A stretch of 64,000 bases of DNA from Caprella mutica (taxonomy: Eukaryota; Arthropoda; Malacostraca; Amphipoda; Caprellidae), in NCBI GenBank assembly GCA_947561585.1, contig CANNZV010001134.1, positions 115,604 to 179,603 of the forward strand, given 5' to 3'. Below the pieces are notes generated by a model. That model saw only the letters and a list, made by a program, of their open reading frames with translations, did not search any database and was not told where the DNA came from. Below, piece after piece: positions 11,527 to 24,206 of this stretch. Within the stretch, counting starts at the first letter, position 1, and each line of letters opens with the position of its first letter. Position numbers and translations under genes: made by a program.

Positions 11527-14384
11527 ATGAAAATAAAAGAGATATACAGTGATTAATAATGTGATTTATAACTTTTTGAAAATTACCAAAAAACTTGTAA
11601 ATATAAATTTGTATTTTTTTATAATAATACAATTTTTACTGAGCTGGTCATGATCGCAAATATATTTTTCTTTCTGCAGATGCATTTAATACCCTGCAAA
11701 TGTATTCAATTTTCTGCACCCTAAGAGTTAGGATCATCTCACACTCTATTTTGACCGTATACTTCAGCTCGTGCATCAATTTCTGCAACTCAAATTATTG
11801 AACATTTATTGAACAATATATGAACCACTCTACAGAATATATTACCGTTACACCGATCCCAACTTTCACTGCTTGGATATCTAATCAAACAATGAAAATT
11901 ATATTATAGTATAGAGTATTAATATACAGGCAGGCCCCGCACTTGTAAACAAATCACGACTCAGACTTATGGCAAATGATAATAAGTGCAAGGCATGACT
12001 CGAAGTTATAATATAATTGTAACTGCTTAAATATTTCGTTTTCTATGATTAAGAATATAAGGAAATTGTTTCATTGTTTCATTTCATTGAAATGGTGTTG
12101 CTGTCTCATAGCATGTATATCATATTATTTTTGCAGATTCAGCTGATGACTAAGTGGTGATAGTTCAAATTAGCGAATTAATTGAAAGTATTAAAATTCA
12201 ACTCTAGCATAACTCCCACTCAGTATAGGTGAGTAATTAGTTTGATTGAAAATTAGTAATTTTAAGCACAGTTTTTTCGAGTAGGGTAAGTTCCGAGTTT
12301 TCAGATCGTCTCACATTTCTTGCATGTAGGAAAAAAAATTATAAAGTTATAATTATATAAATTTAATTTGGTATCCATGATTTTTTAAGGGAATTCTGGC
12401 ATATACGTTATGTCGAGCCACTTAAGACCATTTTCTTTTATTCATACAGATAGAAAATGAACTGTTAAAGGAAATGCAATTATATAGTCGGATGTAATTG
12501 ATTAGAGAAACATCAGAAAGAATTAACTTTGTGTGTAATTCAGTTTTAATAAATATTTACATACATACTACTATATTTTGTGTGTTAAAATCATTTGGTT
12601 CCCTCATATAGTACCACATTATTTTGTATTTCAATTAACAAGTGTATCCAAACTTCTAATCTAATGTTTTATTATTAATTAACAATGACTATAAGAAATT
12701 AATACTAAGTAAAGAATACAATTTTGAAATTCTGAATAACGGCGGACGAATTTACATTTTTGATAATTATGAAATAAATACCCAATATTCTTGCAAAATA
12801 TGAATTAATAATCTGTGATTGAAAGGTAATCCCAATCGGAAGTTACCCACATTTATATTGAGACTACGATATACTTTCAATATTCATTTGAAATTTTATA
12901 AATTTTTGATAACTTCAAAATATTTCCCAAATTCAAAATTCACTTCAAAATTATGTGCTATTAATTCTGTATTTTTGGTGCCGATTTAAAATAACTGTTT
13001 AATTAGAAAAAAATGATCAAATACTTATTTAACATATATAATTCAAACTACATTATTATTCAGATCTACTATTAAATGTCACACATAATCTTCAGTAATT
13101 AATGAATAAACGCTTCAAAATTTTTCAATCTAATCCTATACTACCTCAGATATTTATGGTTAGGAAAAGATTTAAGGGAATCCATTTAAATCTCTTAATC
13201 TGCACCATATGTTTCATTCTATAGATTGCTGTTATTTATAATCATTCTTATGTGTCACCATATCTTATTAGTTATTTTCTCAGAGACTAATCCATTTAAA
13301 TGACTGATGCAATTAAATAAAATAAACCCTCTAAGGTAATAACTGCGATATGTTCTTTAAAAGAATGTATGCCACATCTCTGCATTTAATGACTATTTTG
13401 GAACATCAAACTCCATTTCGTAAGATAACACTTCAGAATCTCTGCAATATCACCTATGCTTTCAGTCGAAGGATTTAATGATGATAACTGCAGTAGATTT
13501 GATTTGAAATCTAATTGGATCGTCTCTGTTACAAGAAATATACAATTGTCTATTAGCAGCAATTGAATCAAAAAGATTGGAGATGTCAATTTAATTAATT
13601 TAACAGAGGGAATCAAACTGAATTACAGTGGCTTTGTATAGTAGTCTAATGCTTTCACAAGTGACATTAATTCATATTGGAACAATCAATTTAACGGCAA
13701 CTTTTATATTTCAATAATTATTCTGATATTTAATAAGATAATCTTCGTGAATTTTATATCTCAACTGATTTACATTATTATTTTACAAAATTTATTGATA
13801 TATAAGTTTAAAATTAGAACTGTCTCAATACCACCCTTGATCATCGGAGTCGAGTGTTTTGAATATATTTACTATAGTTATCCATGCGAGCGCTACTCCA
13901 CAGCTATAAGTGCTCAGTCAAGAGTCTTTCCTTGCACTCTACATTCATAAGAGTGTCCCATAAAGGCAACTACCAATCTATTTGAAGCTACAGTCTGCCA
14001 CTGCCTGATAAAAATAAACACTTATTCCTTTATCACTCTGCAGGTGAATGCACCTAAGTGCTTGTTGCGACCTACTTTCATCCTTAGAGTTATCCTATTT
14101 CCTACGTAGGAATAACATGTACATTGCTCAGTGCAGTAAGGAGTGGATTGATCTGATAGTATCACTTGTATATTAGTGACATAAATAAAAGGGGAGTACT
14201 ATCAGTTACTTTTGTATCTGGAAGATGAACGTTGTACTCGAATGACTCCGTGTAATCCAAGAGGAAAAGTAATAACTTCCTTGCGTAATTGATTTAGCGA
14301 TGATAGAAATAAATGAACAGTAATGGAGTATGTATAGCACCGTCAATTTATTGCATGTATTATAGAGCTATGGATGTTGCATTC
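11527..14384. other. No recognisable gene or repeat
   Basis: Nearly 3 kb of AT-rich sequence. Small frames at 13386-13616 (minus) and 13747-13950 (plus) show no known domain and look like chance frames. Nothing else was identified. Confidence 0.4.
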
Positions 14385-14690
14385 AAATAAGATAATTTAA
14401 CCCTTTTTATATCAAATATAATTATTGCCAACGATTATAAAACTTGCACTTGTACTTTGATATTATGTTCGTAATACTTATCGGTGATTTATTATTAAAT
14501 CAAAAAAATCATAATCACCGTGGTATTGAGCTCACATACAAACAAGATAATTTAATCCTTTTCTATATCATATATGATTATTGCTAACGATTATAAAAAT
14601 TCCACTTTCAAATTATCGTCCAAATTTATACTCATCGATGATTATCATTAAATTAAAAAAAAAATTTATGGCAACGATAAATATCATGCA
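14385..14690. repeat. Diverged tandem duplication of about 150 bp
   Basis: 14388-14535 and 14538-14688 align in direct orientation: both contain 'aa.aagataattta..cctttt', 'attattgc.aacgattataaaa' and 'atcg.tgatt.at.attaaat'. The copies are clearly old. No function is evident. Confidence 0.65.
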
Positions 14691-15054
14691 TGATTTTCGC
14701 ATATATTTTCTATACAATTTACCATATTAACTCGGATTTGAGCTCATACGTACTATTCATGGTGGGCACTAACGGGAACACACAATCGATAATTATAGTA
14801 GTCATTCTCATAGCGGAATGATTGAGATAAATACGAGTAATGTCGGTGATAGTTTTGTCGTGATGCCGTAGATTGTAATGAGGGTGTCCACTTCTTTAAG
14901 TTAATTCGTGGGTGAAAGCTATAGGGTGTTACGCAGTCAGAAATTTACAATCGGCAGATCTTCAATTATTGTAGATTATGGTAAAAATGTATCGTATTTT
15001 ACTATAATTATATGATTGGGACAATATCTTCGGGATCTTATCCATTGGAAAACT

Positions 15055-15515
15055 AGATTACGTGCACTCGGTAGTTCGCATACCTTCGCCGCCGCTTATA
15101 CGTTTGCTACCAAAATCTACTAAACTAGTGACTGGATAGTGACCAATCGTCTTACCAAGTTTCTTGCAATATGGTTGAATACTTTTCGAGTTATTGAGTT
15201 ATAAATGACCTTGACCTTGACCTTTGAACTGATCGCTCCCAAAATTCTTCCAGAAGATTCCTAGACATTGTCCAATCATCCCATCAAATTTCAGACAATT
15301 AGGTTGAATACTTTTTGAGTTATTGAGTTATAAATGGCCTTGACCTTGATCTTTGACTTTTGTCGCTTCCAAAATTCTACCTGGGCATTGACCAATCGTT
15401 TTACTAAATTTCAGGCAATTTAGTTGAACACTTTTTCAGTTATGCGAATAACAATATGATAAATAAATAAATAAATGCCGCCTATAATATAACCTTTCCG
15501 CATTCTGCAAAGGTA
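15055..15515 (+). mobile_element. RTE-like non-LTR element or SINE 3' end, with a tandem internal module
   Basis: Two successive modules contain 'accttgaccttgacctttga', a 'ccaaaattct' block, 'aaatttcag.caattaggttga' and 'ctttttgagttat'. These are followed by gcgaataacaa, a short (aaat)n run and 'ataacctttccgcattctgcaaagg'. This order is typical of 3' tails of RTE-class elements and their SINEs, which end in 'acaaacaaa...aacataacctccgcc'. There is no RT domain. A shorter relative lies at 27444-27690. The class assignment is from remembered consensus, so it is moderate. Confidence 0.6.
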
Positions 15516-15924
15516 ACTACTATAATTCTATTATATTTATATCAAATTTTGATTTAATTTCGTCGAATAATTTCAGCTTTGATTATAATTACCAGTTGAA
15601 AGTCGATGGTTATCGATTGTAATTTCCGACTGGAATACACCAATAATTATATAAATGATCTTTTCTTCATTTGAACCGTGACATCATGAATAGAATACTT
15701 AAAATATTTTACCACATTAACATCACATAAAAAGACGCTATGAATAGTCAAATGGTTTTCTTTTCATTGAACACACATCTTCTTCTATATTGATTTATTC
15801 TCTTTTATTCATATATATATTAAATTAAATTGTAAATAATGTAGTATAACTATACTGAATTATTTATTATATCGTTATTTTATTAAAATAATGTAGTTGT
15901 CCATATGGGATGATAAAAAAATTG

Positions 15925-16248
15925 AAATAACTTGCTGTTCTTTCGTGGAATCCAAATTTATGCTGCTCTTGACAAACAATTTTTTTGTGTTCATTGATCT
16001 TTGCAGAGATTTTAGGTGCCGTGGATTGGCGATTTGCTCTAACAATTCGATTTAAAGTCTGACAGTCTCTCTCTGATGAGTTTGATTTTCGGCCAGACCT
16101 GCTTTGACGTTTTTCCTTCTCTTACAAAGGAAGTCATTACTTTTGAGACAGTACCTCTTGAAGCACCAAGCTTTCGAACAGTTTCTGTTACACATACGAA
16201 CACTAACAATTCTGCCATTTTTATAATGTTATAAACAGATTTTTTCAT
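15925..16248 (-). pseudogene. Tc1-like transposase N-terminal fragment
   Basis: On the minus strand, 16039-16248 reads VTETVRKLGASRGTVSKVM followed by TSFVREGKTSKQ and RERLSDF. This is the paired-like helix-turn-helix DNA-binding region of Tc1 family transposases (usual form: TETAxxLGVSRGTVSKVM...GKTSSAKxNSGRK...LTERD). Residues corresponding to the region between the two helix-turn-helix parts are damaged, and the frame breaks near 16040. Downstream, to about 15930, further weak similarity to the second DNA-binding part remains. No catalytic DDE domain is present. It is a dead fragment of about one third of a usual 340-residue protein. Confidence 0.75.
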
Positions 16249-16259
16249 AAAATATTTGT

Positions 16260-17219
16260 AAAAAAATCTTTTAAATAAAGATTTTTTAAAAGCAAATAGC
16301 TTCGAAATATGTCAAGTTTTTATATGTTCAAATATTATGATGCTATAATATTAGGTATTTCAATTTTTTTCATGTTCTATATAATAACTCATATATAACT
16401 CCAATTATTGTTATGTTTTCAATTTGTACATCTGGCAATGAGTTGCCTCAACAGTTAGTGTGGGTGGTAAGGCCTTTCTTTCGATCCTTTGAAGTGTCCT
16501 TCAATTTTAAAGAAACACTCAAAATTTTCGAAACTGTTCGACCCAATGAAGATAAAAAAGTGCATAAATATTTCGTGTAAAATAGTGAGGTCGCGTTTAG
16601 TAAAAGAAAGAGAAAATATTCCCTTGTTTCAATCTCGCCAAAAATGGAGAAATATGTTCCTAAATATTGGTATTTATTTTCATTGTTATTTTTCATTCTG
16701 TAGTCATATTATCACTGGTATTTTAATAGAAATTCAATGTTATAAATAAATAGTAATTTTTTTTTATAAAATGCCCTGGTAATCGGACACTCACAGTTCT
16801 AGAAATGTGAGTATATTAAAATAGGGCATGATTGGTAACTATTAAGAAATTGGTTAATCATCATCACCTCTGTTATGGTATTTCTAATTATTTTCCTTTA
16901 ATTTAATACCATCTATATTCTTTGATAACAAATTCTAAAGGACAGTAGATATATCATAGAAGTTTAAATATAATATTGTTGATTGTAATTGTTAATTTGC
17001 AGAAGGAAAAAATGAATGTGGAAAATATATAAATATATTGAAGCACTCTAACTTATATCTACAAACAGACCTTCGAATAAAATCCGTATTTAGATTAATC
17101 TAATTTCCATATTGCAGATTGAATTTGGTTTGAATATTTTTCAAAGATGTACAAACTGTTTAACATAAAGATATGCTAGAAAAACTTGTCATATTTCTTG
17201 CTTAAATGTGAATTTATTA
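16260..17219. other. No recognisable gene
   Basis: AT-rich. Overlapping short frames at 16448-16749 on both strands show no known domain. Possibly flanks of the Tc1 remnant, but no terminal inverted repeat pair was found. Confidence 0.35.
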
Positions 17220-17650
17220 CAGTAGAACTCCTCTATTATAATGAACTCCAGTATAATGAATCATTCTGATTAGTAACTGTTGTATAATGATCTAACCTCT
17301 ATAGTGAACATATTTAGTTTAGTCTGCCACAAATTGACATGAGTTGTTTAAGGTCAATGCATCTATATAGTAAATTAGTTACATTTCATGGAAGAAGTGC
17401 TACCAGTACAGTACAACTTTTCAATAATGGAGTCATGTGTCACTAGTGAACCATCCTGATTATTAGAGTCAATTAACAGAAATGAAATACGTCGAATAAT
17501 GAATTTTTTTTAAATAGAAAGAATATTTTGTGTAGTTCCTCATGAAAAGCCCAGTTTTCTACTGGACTCTTGAATTGTTTTGAGTGAAGTAAATCTTCTA
17601 TAGTGAACTAGTTGAAGCTCACTGCACTATAGAGGAGTTCTTCTGTACTA
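17220..17650. mobile_element. Pogo-like MITE, copy 2 (long form)
   Basis: Left end cagtagaactcctctattat at about 17221; right end actatagaggagttcttctg at about 17623-17645, inverted relative to the left. Internal blocks 'ctatagtgaaca' and 'ttagtctgcca' match copies at 7815 and 24788. At about 430 bp it is longer than the other two and contains a second, internal set of similar motifs, suggesting nested or partially duplicated copies. It is non-coding. Confidence 0.75.
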
Positions 17651-17738
17651 GCTACGTAATTGAATAATAAACAGTCATTATTAGAGTGGGCAATGAAACC
17701 ATGTGTTCCATTGTACCAATTTCTATACTGCTACAGTT

Positions 17739-18232
17739 GCATTTGAAATGTATTGCTGTTAATTAAGTTGTCTGTTAATTCTATTGAAATGCATTGCTGT
17801 TAATTAAGCTGTCTGTTAATTCTATTGAAATGCATTGCTGTTAATTCAGTTGCCTGTTAATTCTATTGAAATGCATTGCTGTTAATTCAGTTGCCTGTTA
17901 ATTCTATTGAAATGCATTGCTGTTAATTCAGTTGCCTGTTAATTCTATTGAAATGCATTGCTGTTAATTCAGCTGTCTTTTAATTCTATTGAAATGCATT
18001 GCTGTTAATTCAGTTGCCTGTTAATTCTATTGAAATGCATTGCTGTTAATTCAGCTGTCTTTTAATTCTATTGAAATGCATTGCTGTTAATTCAGTTGCC
18101 TGTTAATTCTATTGAAATGCATTGCTGTCAATTCAGTTGCCTGTTAATTCTATTGAAATGCATTGCTGTTAATTCAGATGCCTGTTAATTCTATTGAAAT
18201 GCATTGCTGTTAATTCAGTTGCCTGTTAATTA
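17739..18232. repeat. 41-bp minisatellite, about 12 copies
   Basis: Units of 41 bp with core tgaaatgcattgctgttaat followed by tcagttgcctgttaattcta. Early units carry 'aagttgtc' or 'aagctgtc'; later units carry 'cagttgcc' or 'cagctgtctt'. It ends sharply at 'ctgttaattactgcag'. No coding frame persists. Confidence 0.96.
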
Positions 18233-20151
18233 CTGCAGTGAATGATTGAGTTGTGATTTAACAGACAGAGACAAGACTGTATGGGGACAGAAAATGGAGA
18301 ATTAATTGACGTGAATTACCACCAACTGAAACATGGAACTGAAACATGGAACTGAACATTGAACTGGCCGGAGTGCTATACTGGAATCGGAATGAAGGGG
18401 AGGGGAAGTGGGAATTGAGGAGAGGTGGAATCTGAATATTAGTACGTATTCCGGACTCCCATTAGAGGAAAAGCTCGTAAAACGGAGAATACATGTACCG
18501 GAAATAGTGTCCACTATGCCAATCAATGGACGCTATGAGCGACTGAGAATTTACTTCAGTTAGTCATTTAATCTTTATAAATTTTCTTTAAAACAGCATT
18601 ACAAATAATCATCAAACCATAAAATTTGAAGAGGTCGGTGTAGGAGACGCATGTCTGGTAGAATGGACAATTTTTGTCCTTTGTAGAGGTTGTCCGTTTA
18701 AGGATCGTCTGCTGCACGAGTTTCACCTGTAATGAATATTAATATAATTTCAGTAAAATGATCTTGTTAATTCTTTATGAAGATGATTATATGAATTCTT
18801 CGATTCAATCTTTAGAATCAGAATAGATGGATCATAATATTACGAGAAAAAATCTAGATTGTATTAATTTCTATCAAAGAATCATGAAGAATGGGAGGTA
18901 AATTATTTCACATTTTCTTATGTAATCGAAAATATGAGATGCTTGATAATTCATATCTTACCCTAAATAACGTGTCTCATCTGACGTTTCCCCACTACAT
19001 CTCACTGACGTCTTTTCCCTGGTGTACAGTGAAATGTTCTACCTAAACATGAAACTCTGGGCAGGATTTTCTTGCCAACAGATTCTAAATTTCTCTCGTC
19101 AGAATCTTGAAAATTGGATTACTTGAAATTTTTCCGTGTTTATATATCTTGGCACAAACAGTTTAGATATGATTTTTGGGTGAAAGTTATATAGATATGA
19201 TATAAGGATAAGGATATATTAAAGAAGAGATACATCAATCCATCAAGCTCTTATATAAAATGAGATATGAGTTTAGAGAAGAGTATTATTTAATGAGAAA
19301 CATTTTCTAATGACTCATTATTTCCAATTAAAATTACGTTTTTTCTTGTTTCTCCTTGTGGAATAGGAGTTTTTTTTAACATAAATATAGTTACGTAATT
19401 ACGTGAATAGTTACGTAATTAGTGATTATTTACTTATTCTTTTGCCCTTTATTGTTTAAATACATGTTAAATAATGCACGTCAGGCAAACTAATAATATT
19501 ATTTTATATAGTCATTAAATTCAAACATTCTTTAAGAATGTTATACTCAATTAAATGAAAGTATATTAAGACTTTATATTAAAAAAATGTTATCATCTCC
19601 TAAATTTCAGTTTCCCGATCGTAATATTTCTCTGAAGACATAAATTACATTTTAAAATATCTTGAACACTATAAACAAGATCCTTTTTAAATAATCTAGT
19701 AGTTGAGAGATGCAAGTCTATAAATAATATATCGCAAACTTTCGGAACCCTCTGATTTAATTATTAATTCATAAATGCAAAATAAATGCAGCGATGTTTT
19801 TCTTGTCGTCTAAGATTGTTCCGCTGAAGAAATAAGAAAGATTCGACTATCGATGCAGAAGAATCGAAATCTTCGTACCATTTCTACTTCATCGACTTAT
19901 TCGAATATTTCGTAATTTCTCTGACATAGAGACATGAAGAAAATAATTTTTACCTTCTTTTCTACAGAGTGTCCATTAGAAATGTTAATTACTAATAAGA
20001 TGTTAACACATAGAATAATAATGAATAAAATATTGTTTAAAAACAATAGAGGAAATTATGTTAAATAAGAAGTATCTATTGTTAGTACAATATCTTAGCC
20101 CCCAGGGGCTCTATCCTGAAGCTGTCTGTGGTGAAAGGAAGAGAAGGGGAT
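18233..20151. other. No recognisable gene
   Basis: 18240-18540 is somewhat richer in G and C with a 74-residue minus frame of no known similarity, and a short doubled phrase 'gaaacatggaact'. The rest is AT-rich. 'agttacgtaatta' occurs twice near 19390-19420. Nothing else was seen. Confidence 0.35.
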
Positions 20152-20602
20152 GGTGTCCCTTGGATAGGACAAAACGCCTAACGGACAAAACGCGTAACGG
20201 ACAAAACGCGTAACGGACAAAACGCCTAGCGGACAAAAGGCCTAACGGACAAAAGGCCTAATGTAATAAATATAGAAATATAGAAAATCAAATAATAAGA
20301 TAATGACGTAAAAGAATAAACTCAATATTTAAATAAAAGGGCATGGCAGAAAATATTGAAGTGATATCTGTAATGAAATAATTATTGGTAAATAAAGAAC
20401 AGTATACACTATATTGTAATAAACCTTCTCATTGGACTTCCATCAAATAATATTATTTTAAATTTATTTAAAAACTACTTATGTAATTAAAATATACTTC
20501 GCCCAGTTACTATTTAAATAGGTTACTAAAGAACTTTTTTTCCAACCTAACTTTAGTTTAAAAATACAAATATCGACGATGTCAGTAGTCCCAGGCATCA
20601 AT

Positions 20603-20615
20603 GATTTATTCCTGG
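20603..20615 (+). repeat. 13-bp target-site duplication, left copy
   Basis: gatttattcctgg, repeated exactly at 21345-21357 on the other side of the Penelope-like fragment. A duplication of this length also flanks the PLE at 51649-53607. Confidence 0.8.
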
Positions 20616-21344
20616 TATTTTCTCAATTTTTTCTCTGGTAATCGTTATCCTCAAAATTTATTTGATAATTTTGTCTCTAAATATTTAAATTCTGTTCATA
20701 CTCCACTTAAACGTAAATTAACAGTTCCTAAATTTGACATTTTCGTATCTCTTCCTTATTTGGGTGATTCAAGCATTAAATGTAAAAAAGACCTTAATTC
20801 ATTACTTAACAAATTTTATCCTCAAGTTAAACTAAATTTTGTTTTCAAAAATGCAACCACTATTGGCTCATTTTTCCCTCATAAAGATAAAATCCCACCT
20901 TTACTGTCATCTGGTCTCATTTATAAATACTCATGTGGACAGTGCCAGTCTACTTACATCGGTGAGACCATGATGCAGTTAAAGGTGAGAATTTCTCAAC
21001 ATAAGGGAATATCTTTTAGAACAAATAACCCCTATAGCTCCCCACCTTTCAGTTCAATACGTAACCATTCTTTCGATTTTAATCACCCAATTAAAGAAGA
21101 AAATTTCAAAATTTTGCAAACTACTAACCAGTGTGATATTCGTACATTAGAATCTATATATATTCATAAACAGTCTCCTACGCTTAATGAACAAGCAAGT
21201 TCATTCAATTTAACTATTTTGGGTTGATAACTTATTATTTTTCCTTTTCTTTATTTTAAAATTTTATTTGTATTAACTATTTAGGTGACTTTATTAATTT
21301 CGGTATCCAAAATACTTCTTATTTCTATATATTTCTTTAAAATT
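20616..21344 (+). pseudogene. 5'- and 3'-truncated Penelope-like element with an open GIY-YIG domain
   Basis: The PLE-derived frame runs from about 20625 to the stop at 21225, within the open frame 20601-21227. It starts in the RT thumb/connector (FSGNRYPQNLFDNF), continues through VPKFDIFVSLPYLGDSS and ends with an intact-looking GIY-YIG nuclease: YKYSCGQCQSTYIGET, then KVRISQH and a distal Glu in TLESIYIHKQ. All RT catalytic motifs are missing, so it is dead as a retroelement, although about 200 codons stay open. It is close in sequence to the copy at 2772-3902 and ends earlier in the 3' untranslated region. A 13-bp direct repeat flanks it. The start codon at 20601 lies in flanking DNA and is probably not meaningful. 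Confidence 0.88.
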
Positions 21345-21357
21345 GATTTATTCCTGG
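21345..21357 (+). repeat. 13-bp target-site duplication, right copy
   Basis: Exact copy of 20603-20615, starting right where similarity to the PLE at 2772-3902 stops. Confidence 0.8.
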
Positions 21358-21415
21358 GATATTAAGGGAATAAATCCTTCTTGCCAGGGATATTCCCTTA
21401 ATATCCCAGGAATAA
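21348..21415. repeat. Perfect 25-bp-arm hairpin beside the PLE
   Basis: 21348-21372 (ttattcctgggatattaagg...) is exactly complementary to 21391-21415, with an 18-nt loop. It overlaps the right target duplication of the PLE. The phrase 'cccagg...gatttattcctgg' upstream at 20590-20615 shows that the palindromic region was the insertion target. Confidence 0.93.
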
Positions 21416-21570
21416 TGCTTGCTACCTGGGACGTAACTTATATGAACATTGAAATTACTTAATTACTCGTTTTTTGAATTTCAAAAACAACTAGAAACAT
21501 CACTATAGATTGAAAATTATTAGAATTTATATTATATATAGTTATACAATAGAAATATACAAAATTTGAA

Positions 21571-21730
21571 AAAATATAATAGGAGATTATTATACCTATC
21601 TAATAAAAATAAAAATAAGTTTAAAATCAAAATATAACAAGATGATTATAGATATCTAATAAAAAAAAAAGTCAAAATAGATGATGATCATATAGATATT
21701 ATCTAACAAAAAAGTCATAATATAGGAAGG
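21571..21730. repeat. Imperfect tandem repeat, about 60-70 bp
   Basis: Three decayed direct copies of a block with 'agatgatta..tagatat.taataaaaa..gtcaaaat'. AT-rich and non-coding; seen by eye only. Confidence 0.45.
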
Positions 21731-21947
21731 TAATAATATTCTCACTTATTCAAATTATGAATCTTTATCGAATACTCGCTTACTGGAAATAGGTTTACGA
21801 TACATGTTAGGCATTTTGTCAGTTAGGCGTTTAGTCCGTTAGGCATTTAGTCCGTTAGGCATTTAGTCCATTAGGCATTTAGTCCGTTAGACATTTTGTC
21901 TGAAGGCATTTTGTCCATACGCATTCTGTCCGCTCACGATCACTTAG

Positions 21948-22345
21948 GCCTCGCCCTGTTGTAATTTTACGTATTTTATTTTTATTTTTACCATGTTATC
22001 ATTTATTAAAGCTACTTGCAGTTTATGAGGATAGCGCTAGGGTTATACTCTTCAACTACGAGATATTATATTTTTGTGTTAGGTAGATTCGTAGGCTTCA
22101 TTTACTATCACCTCTTCATTTTCCTTTTCCGTCCGTGAGTGCAGCTACTGGTTCTTGTGTCCTCTGCTGTCACAACGGTGGTAGCTTTTCTGCCTCCTTG
22201 AACATTGTCACTGACGGTGGTAGGTAATTCTGTTCATAGAGCCACTCTCCTTTCGGACTGCTTCTTCCAGTCCTTCGTATTTAATTTCCATTTAACGTCA
22301 TTGATATGACCTTTTGTTCAGAAGCAGACGTTAAACCCCTATTAA
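21948..22345. repeat. Interspersed repeat family R2, copy interrupted by element P4
   Basis: Aligns in direct orientation with 40677-41085. Shared blocks include 'taccatgtt', 'gctacttgcagtt', 'atagcgcta.g.ttata', 'attgtcactgacgg', 'tga.tcttccagtcc' and 'gacgttaaaccc/gacatttaaccc'. It has more G and C than the surroundings. On neither strand is there a continuous frame. It could be the 3' part of an unidentified non-LTR element or a SINE. Confidence 0.75.
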
Positions 22346-24206
22346 ATCAACACCAATAAAATTATAATCATATTCTTAATAAATATTACAATAGAATTCA
22401 GAGCATGTTTGTCAATTAATATACACATTATCATTAACGAAAACATCATGAAATATTAACCCTAATCTATATTCTGAAATGTCCTTAAAATGTAAATAGT
22501 TTCGTCAATGTAATCTTATAGCATTCTTAAGATCTTTCTGCAAGTTTGATTCTTGAATGGAAAGGTGCGAGAGATGCCTTCAACTTGTCGCTGTGAGAGC
22601 TGAAACTGATAAAAAATAGTAAGAAAGGAATATACCTAATCTGAATGTCTGTGAAAAAAGAGCAGGAATACTTTGTGGAAAAATTAAATATGAGATTGAT
22701 TTGTTCGAGCAAATTAAGAAAAGCGTCGAGGAAAATATGAGATAGCTTCTGAATTTTAAATTTTAGTAACCTATCTCTAATTTTTTTATATGTTTATTAT
22801 AAATATAAACATATAGAACAATTAAAAGTATATATTTTATGACTTATACATCAAAGTTTGTTCTCCGTCTAACTTTACAATAAATTTATTAAATACATGT
22901 TTCTGTAGGTGTGATTTATTGCTCTAACAAGATGAAAACAAACAACATTGTACCCTACAATGTATGCACAACATTCGTCAATGAGAGCTGTAGTTCAATT
23001 CAGTAATTATTTTATTCAAAAGTATGGAGGCGGTAGAGAAAAATGAGATGAATAAAAGAAAACGTACACGTGTTTCTATTCATTGGACACTAATTTATAA
23101 ATTTCTTATCAAGTAATTCAAGAAAATGAAATCATAATTTTTTTCAATCGAATTGATTTTCAGTAACCTATTCATTTAATTCCGATCATTGTATCCCCAT
23201 TTATTAATATTTTGTAACGAGAATTTAATGCAATATTTGTATTAACTAAACTACATATTCGGCAAATCCAGATTATCCATAAAATCCAATACTGATCATA
23301 AATTTAAAATAAATATTACTTAATATTTTTCGTCGGACATTTACGACGAAAATGTTCTCAATTTTGATATTTTTCGATATTCACAGTAATCGCACATAGC
23401 AGATAATCTGATGATTGTAAATTTTCTGACTGGGTATTCAATGAGTAATTAATTCTAGCCTGCAAACCAATTATAAGAAGTGATGACAAACTGAGTAATG
23501 GTATGGAGATGATATAGCCTCCTTTCAAAGCTATCTCTCAATAACGAGATACTCTAGACTCGAGATATGCTTATGAGCATGCAGACTAAGTCTGGTTATG
23601 ATTAGTGTATGATAATGAGCAGACCGGCAGTTAATGAGCGAATGGAAATGAGTGTTACTGTGTGAGAAACGAGGGCATTCTATTGGAAAACCACGCAGGT
23701 GATGATATCGCCAGGTTGAAAATATTGTGTGCAGATTTTTAATAAGATTATAGGTATACGAGTATCCACCTGATGATAAAGGAAATAAGGAAAAAAAATT
23801 ATTTTAGAATTTTCCTTAGTTATATCGGGTATAAAAGATCTGGTTGATAATAAAGACATTTGTCTGAAATATCTTTATTTAGAAAAAATGGGATAGTAAT
23901 ATTATTTAATGTAATAAAAATAATAACTTTAAATAATATGATAACCAATGATAACAAGTTCAAAAGTATGAATAGAAGCTTTTTTTCACTCCTTATATTT
24001 GCGATGAAATTCATGATTAGGAAAGAATTTAAATTGTTGAGCAATATATGTTTGCTGTTTGTAATAAAAATAAACACATTTTGTACACATTATAATTAAT
24101 TTTCCTTTTTATAAAATAACTTCCAATTCCATGGAAATTGAAATTATAATCAAATTAAACGGAGGCTGCAGTTCGTAATATGGATTTACATTGAATAAAA
24201 GAGTTT
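22346..24206. other. No recognisable gene
   Basis: AT-rich sequence. Short frames at 22527-22712, 23820-24077 and 23860-24099 are hydrophobic AT-driven frames without known domains. Around 23500-23700 the G+C rises slightly, without identifiable content. Confidence 0.4.

Larger units (their letters stand above)
20152..21947. mobile_element. Inverted-array element P4 (GGACAAAACGCCTAAC units)
   Basis: The left arm (20166-20262) has six 16-bp units CGGACAAAACGCCTAA. The right arm (21806-21932) has about eight units in inverted orientation (GTTAGGCATTTAGTCC, GTTAGGCATTTTGTCC). About 1.5 kb between them holds a Penelope-like fragment. Right of the element the sequence resembles 40680-41090 in direct orientation, and left of it 'gatggtgtccctt' matches 40664-40676, so the 40.7-kb copy looks like the same repeat without the insertion. 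The words tcccttgga (20156-20164) and tcacttagg (21940-21948) agree at 6 of 9 positions and may be a decayed 9-bp target duplication. No transposase is visible. Confidence 0.72.
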
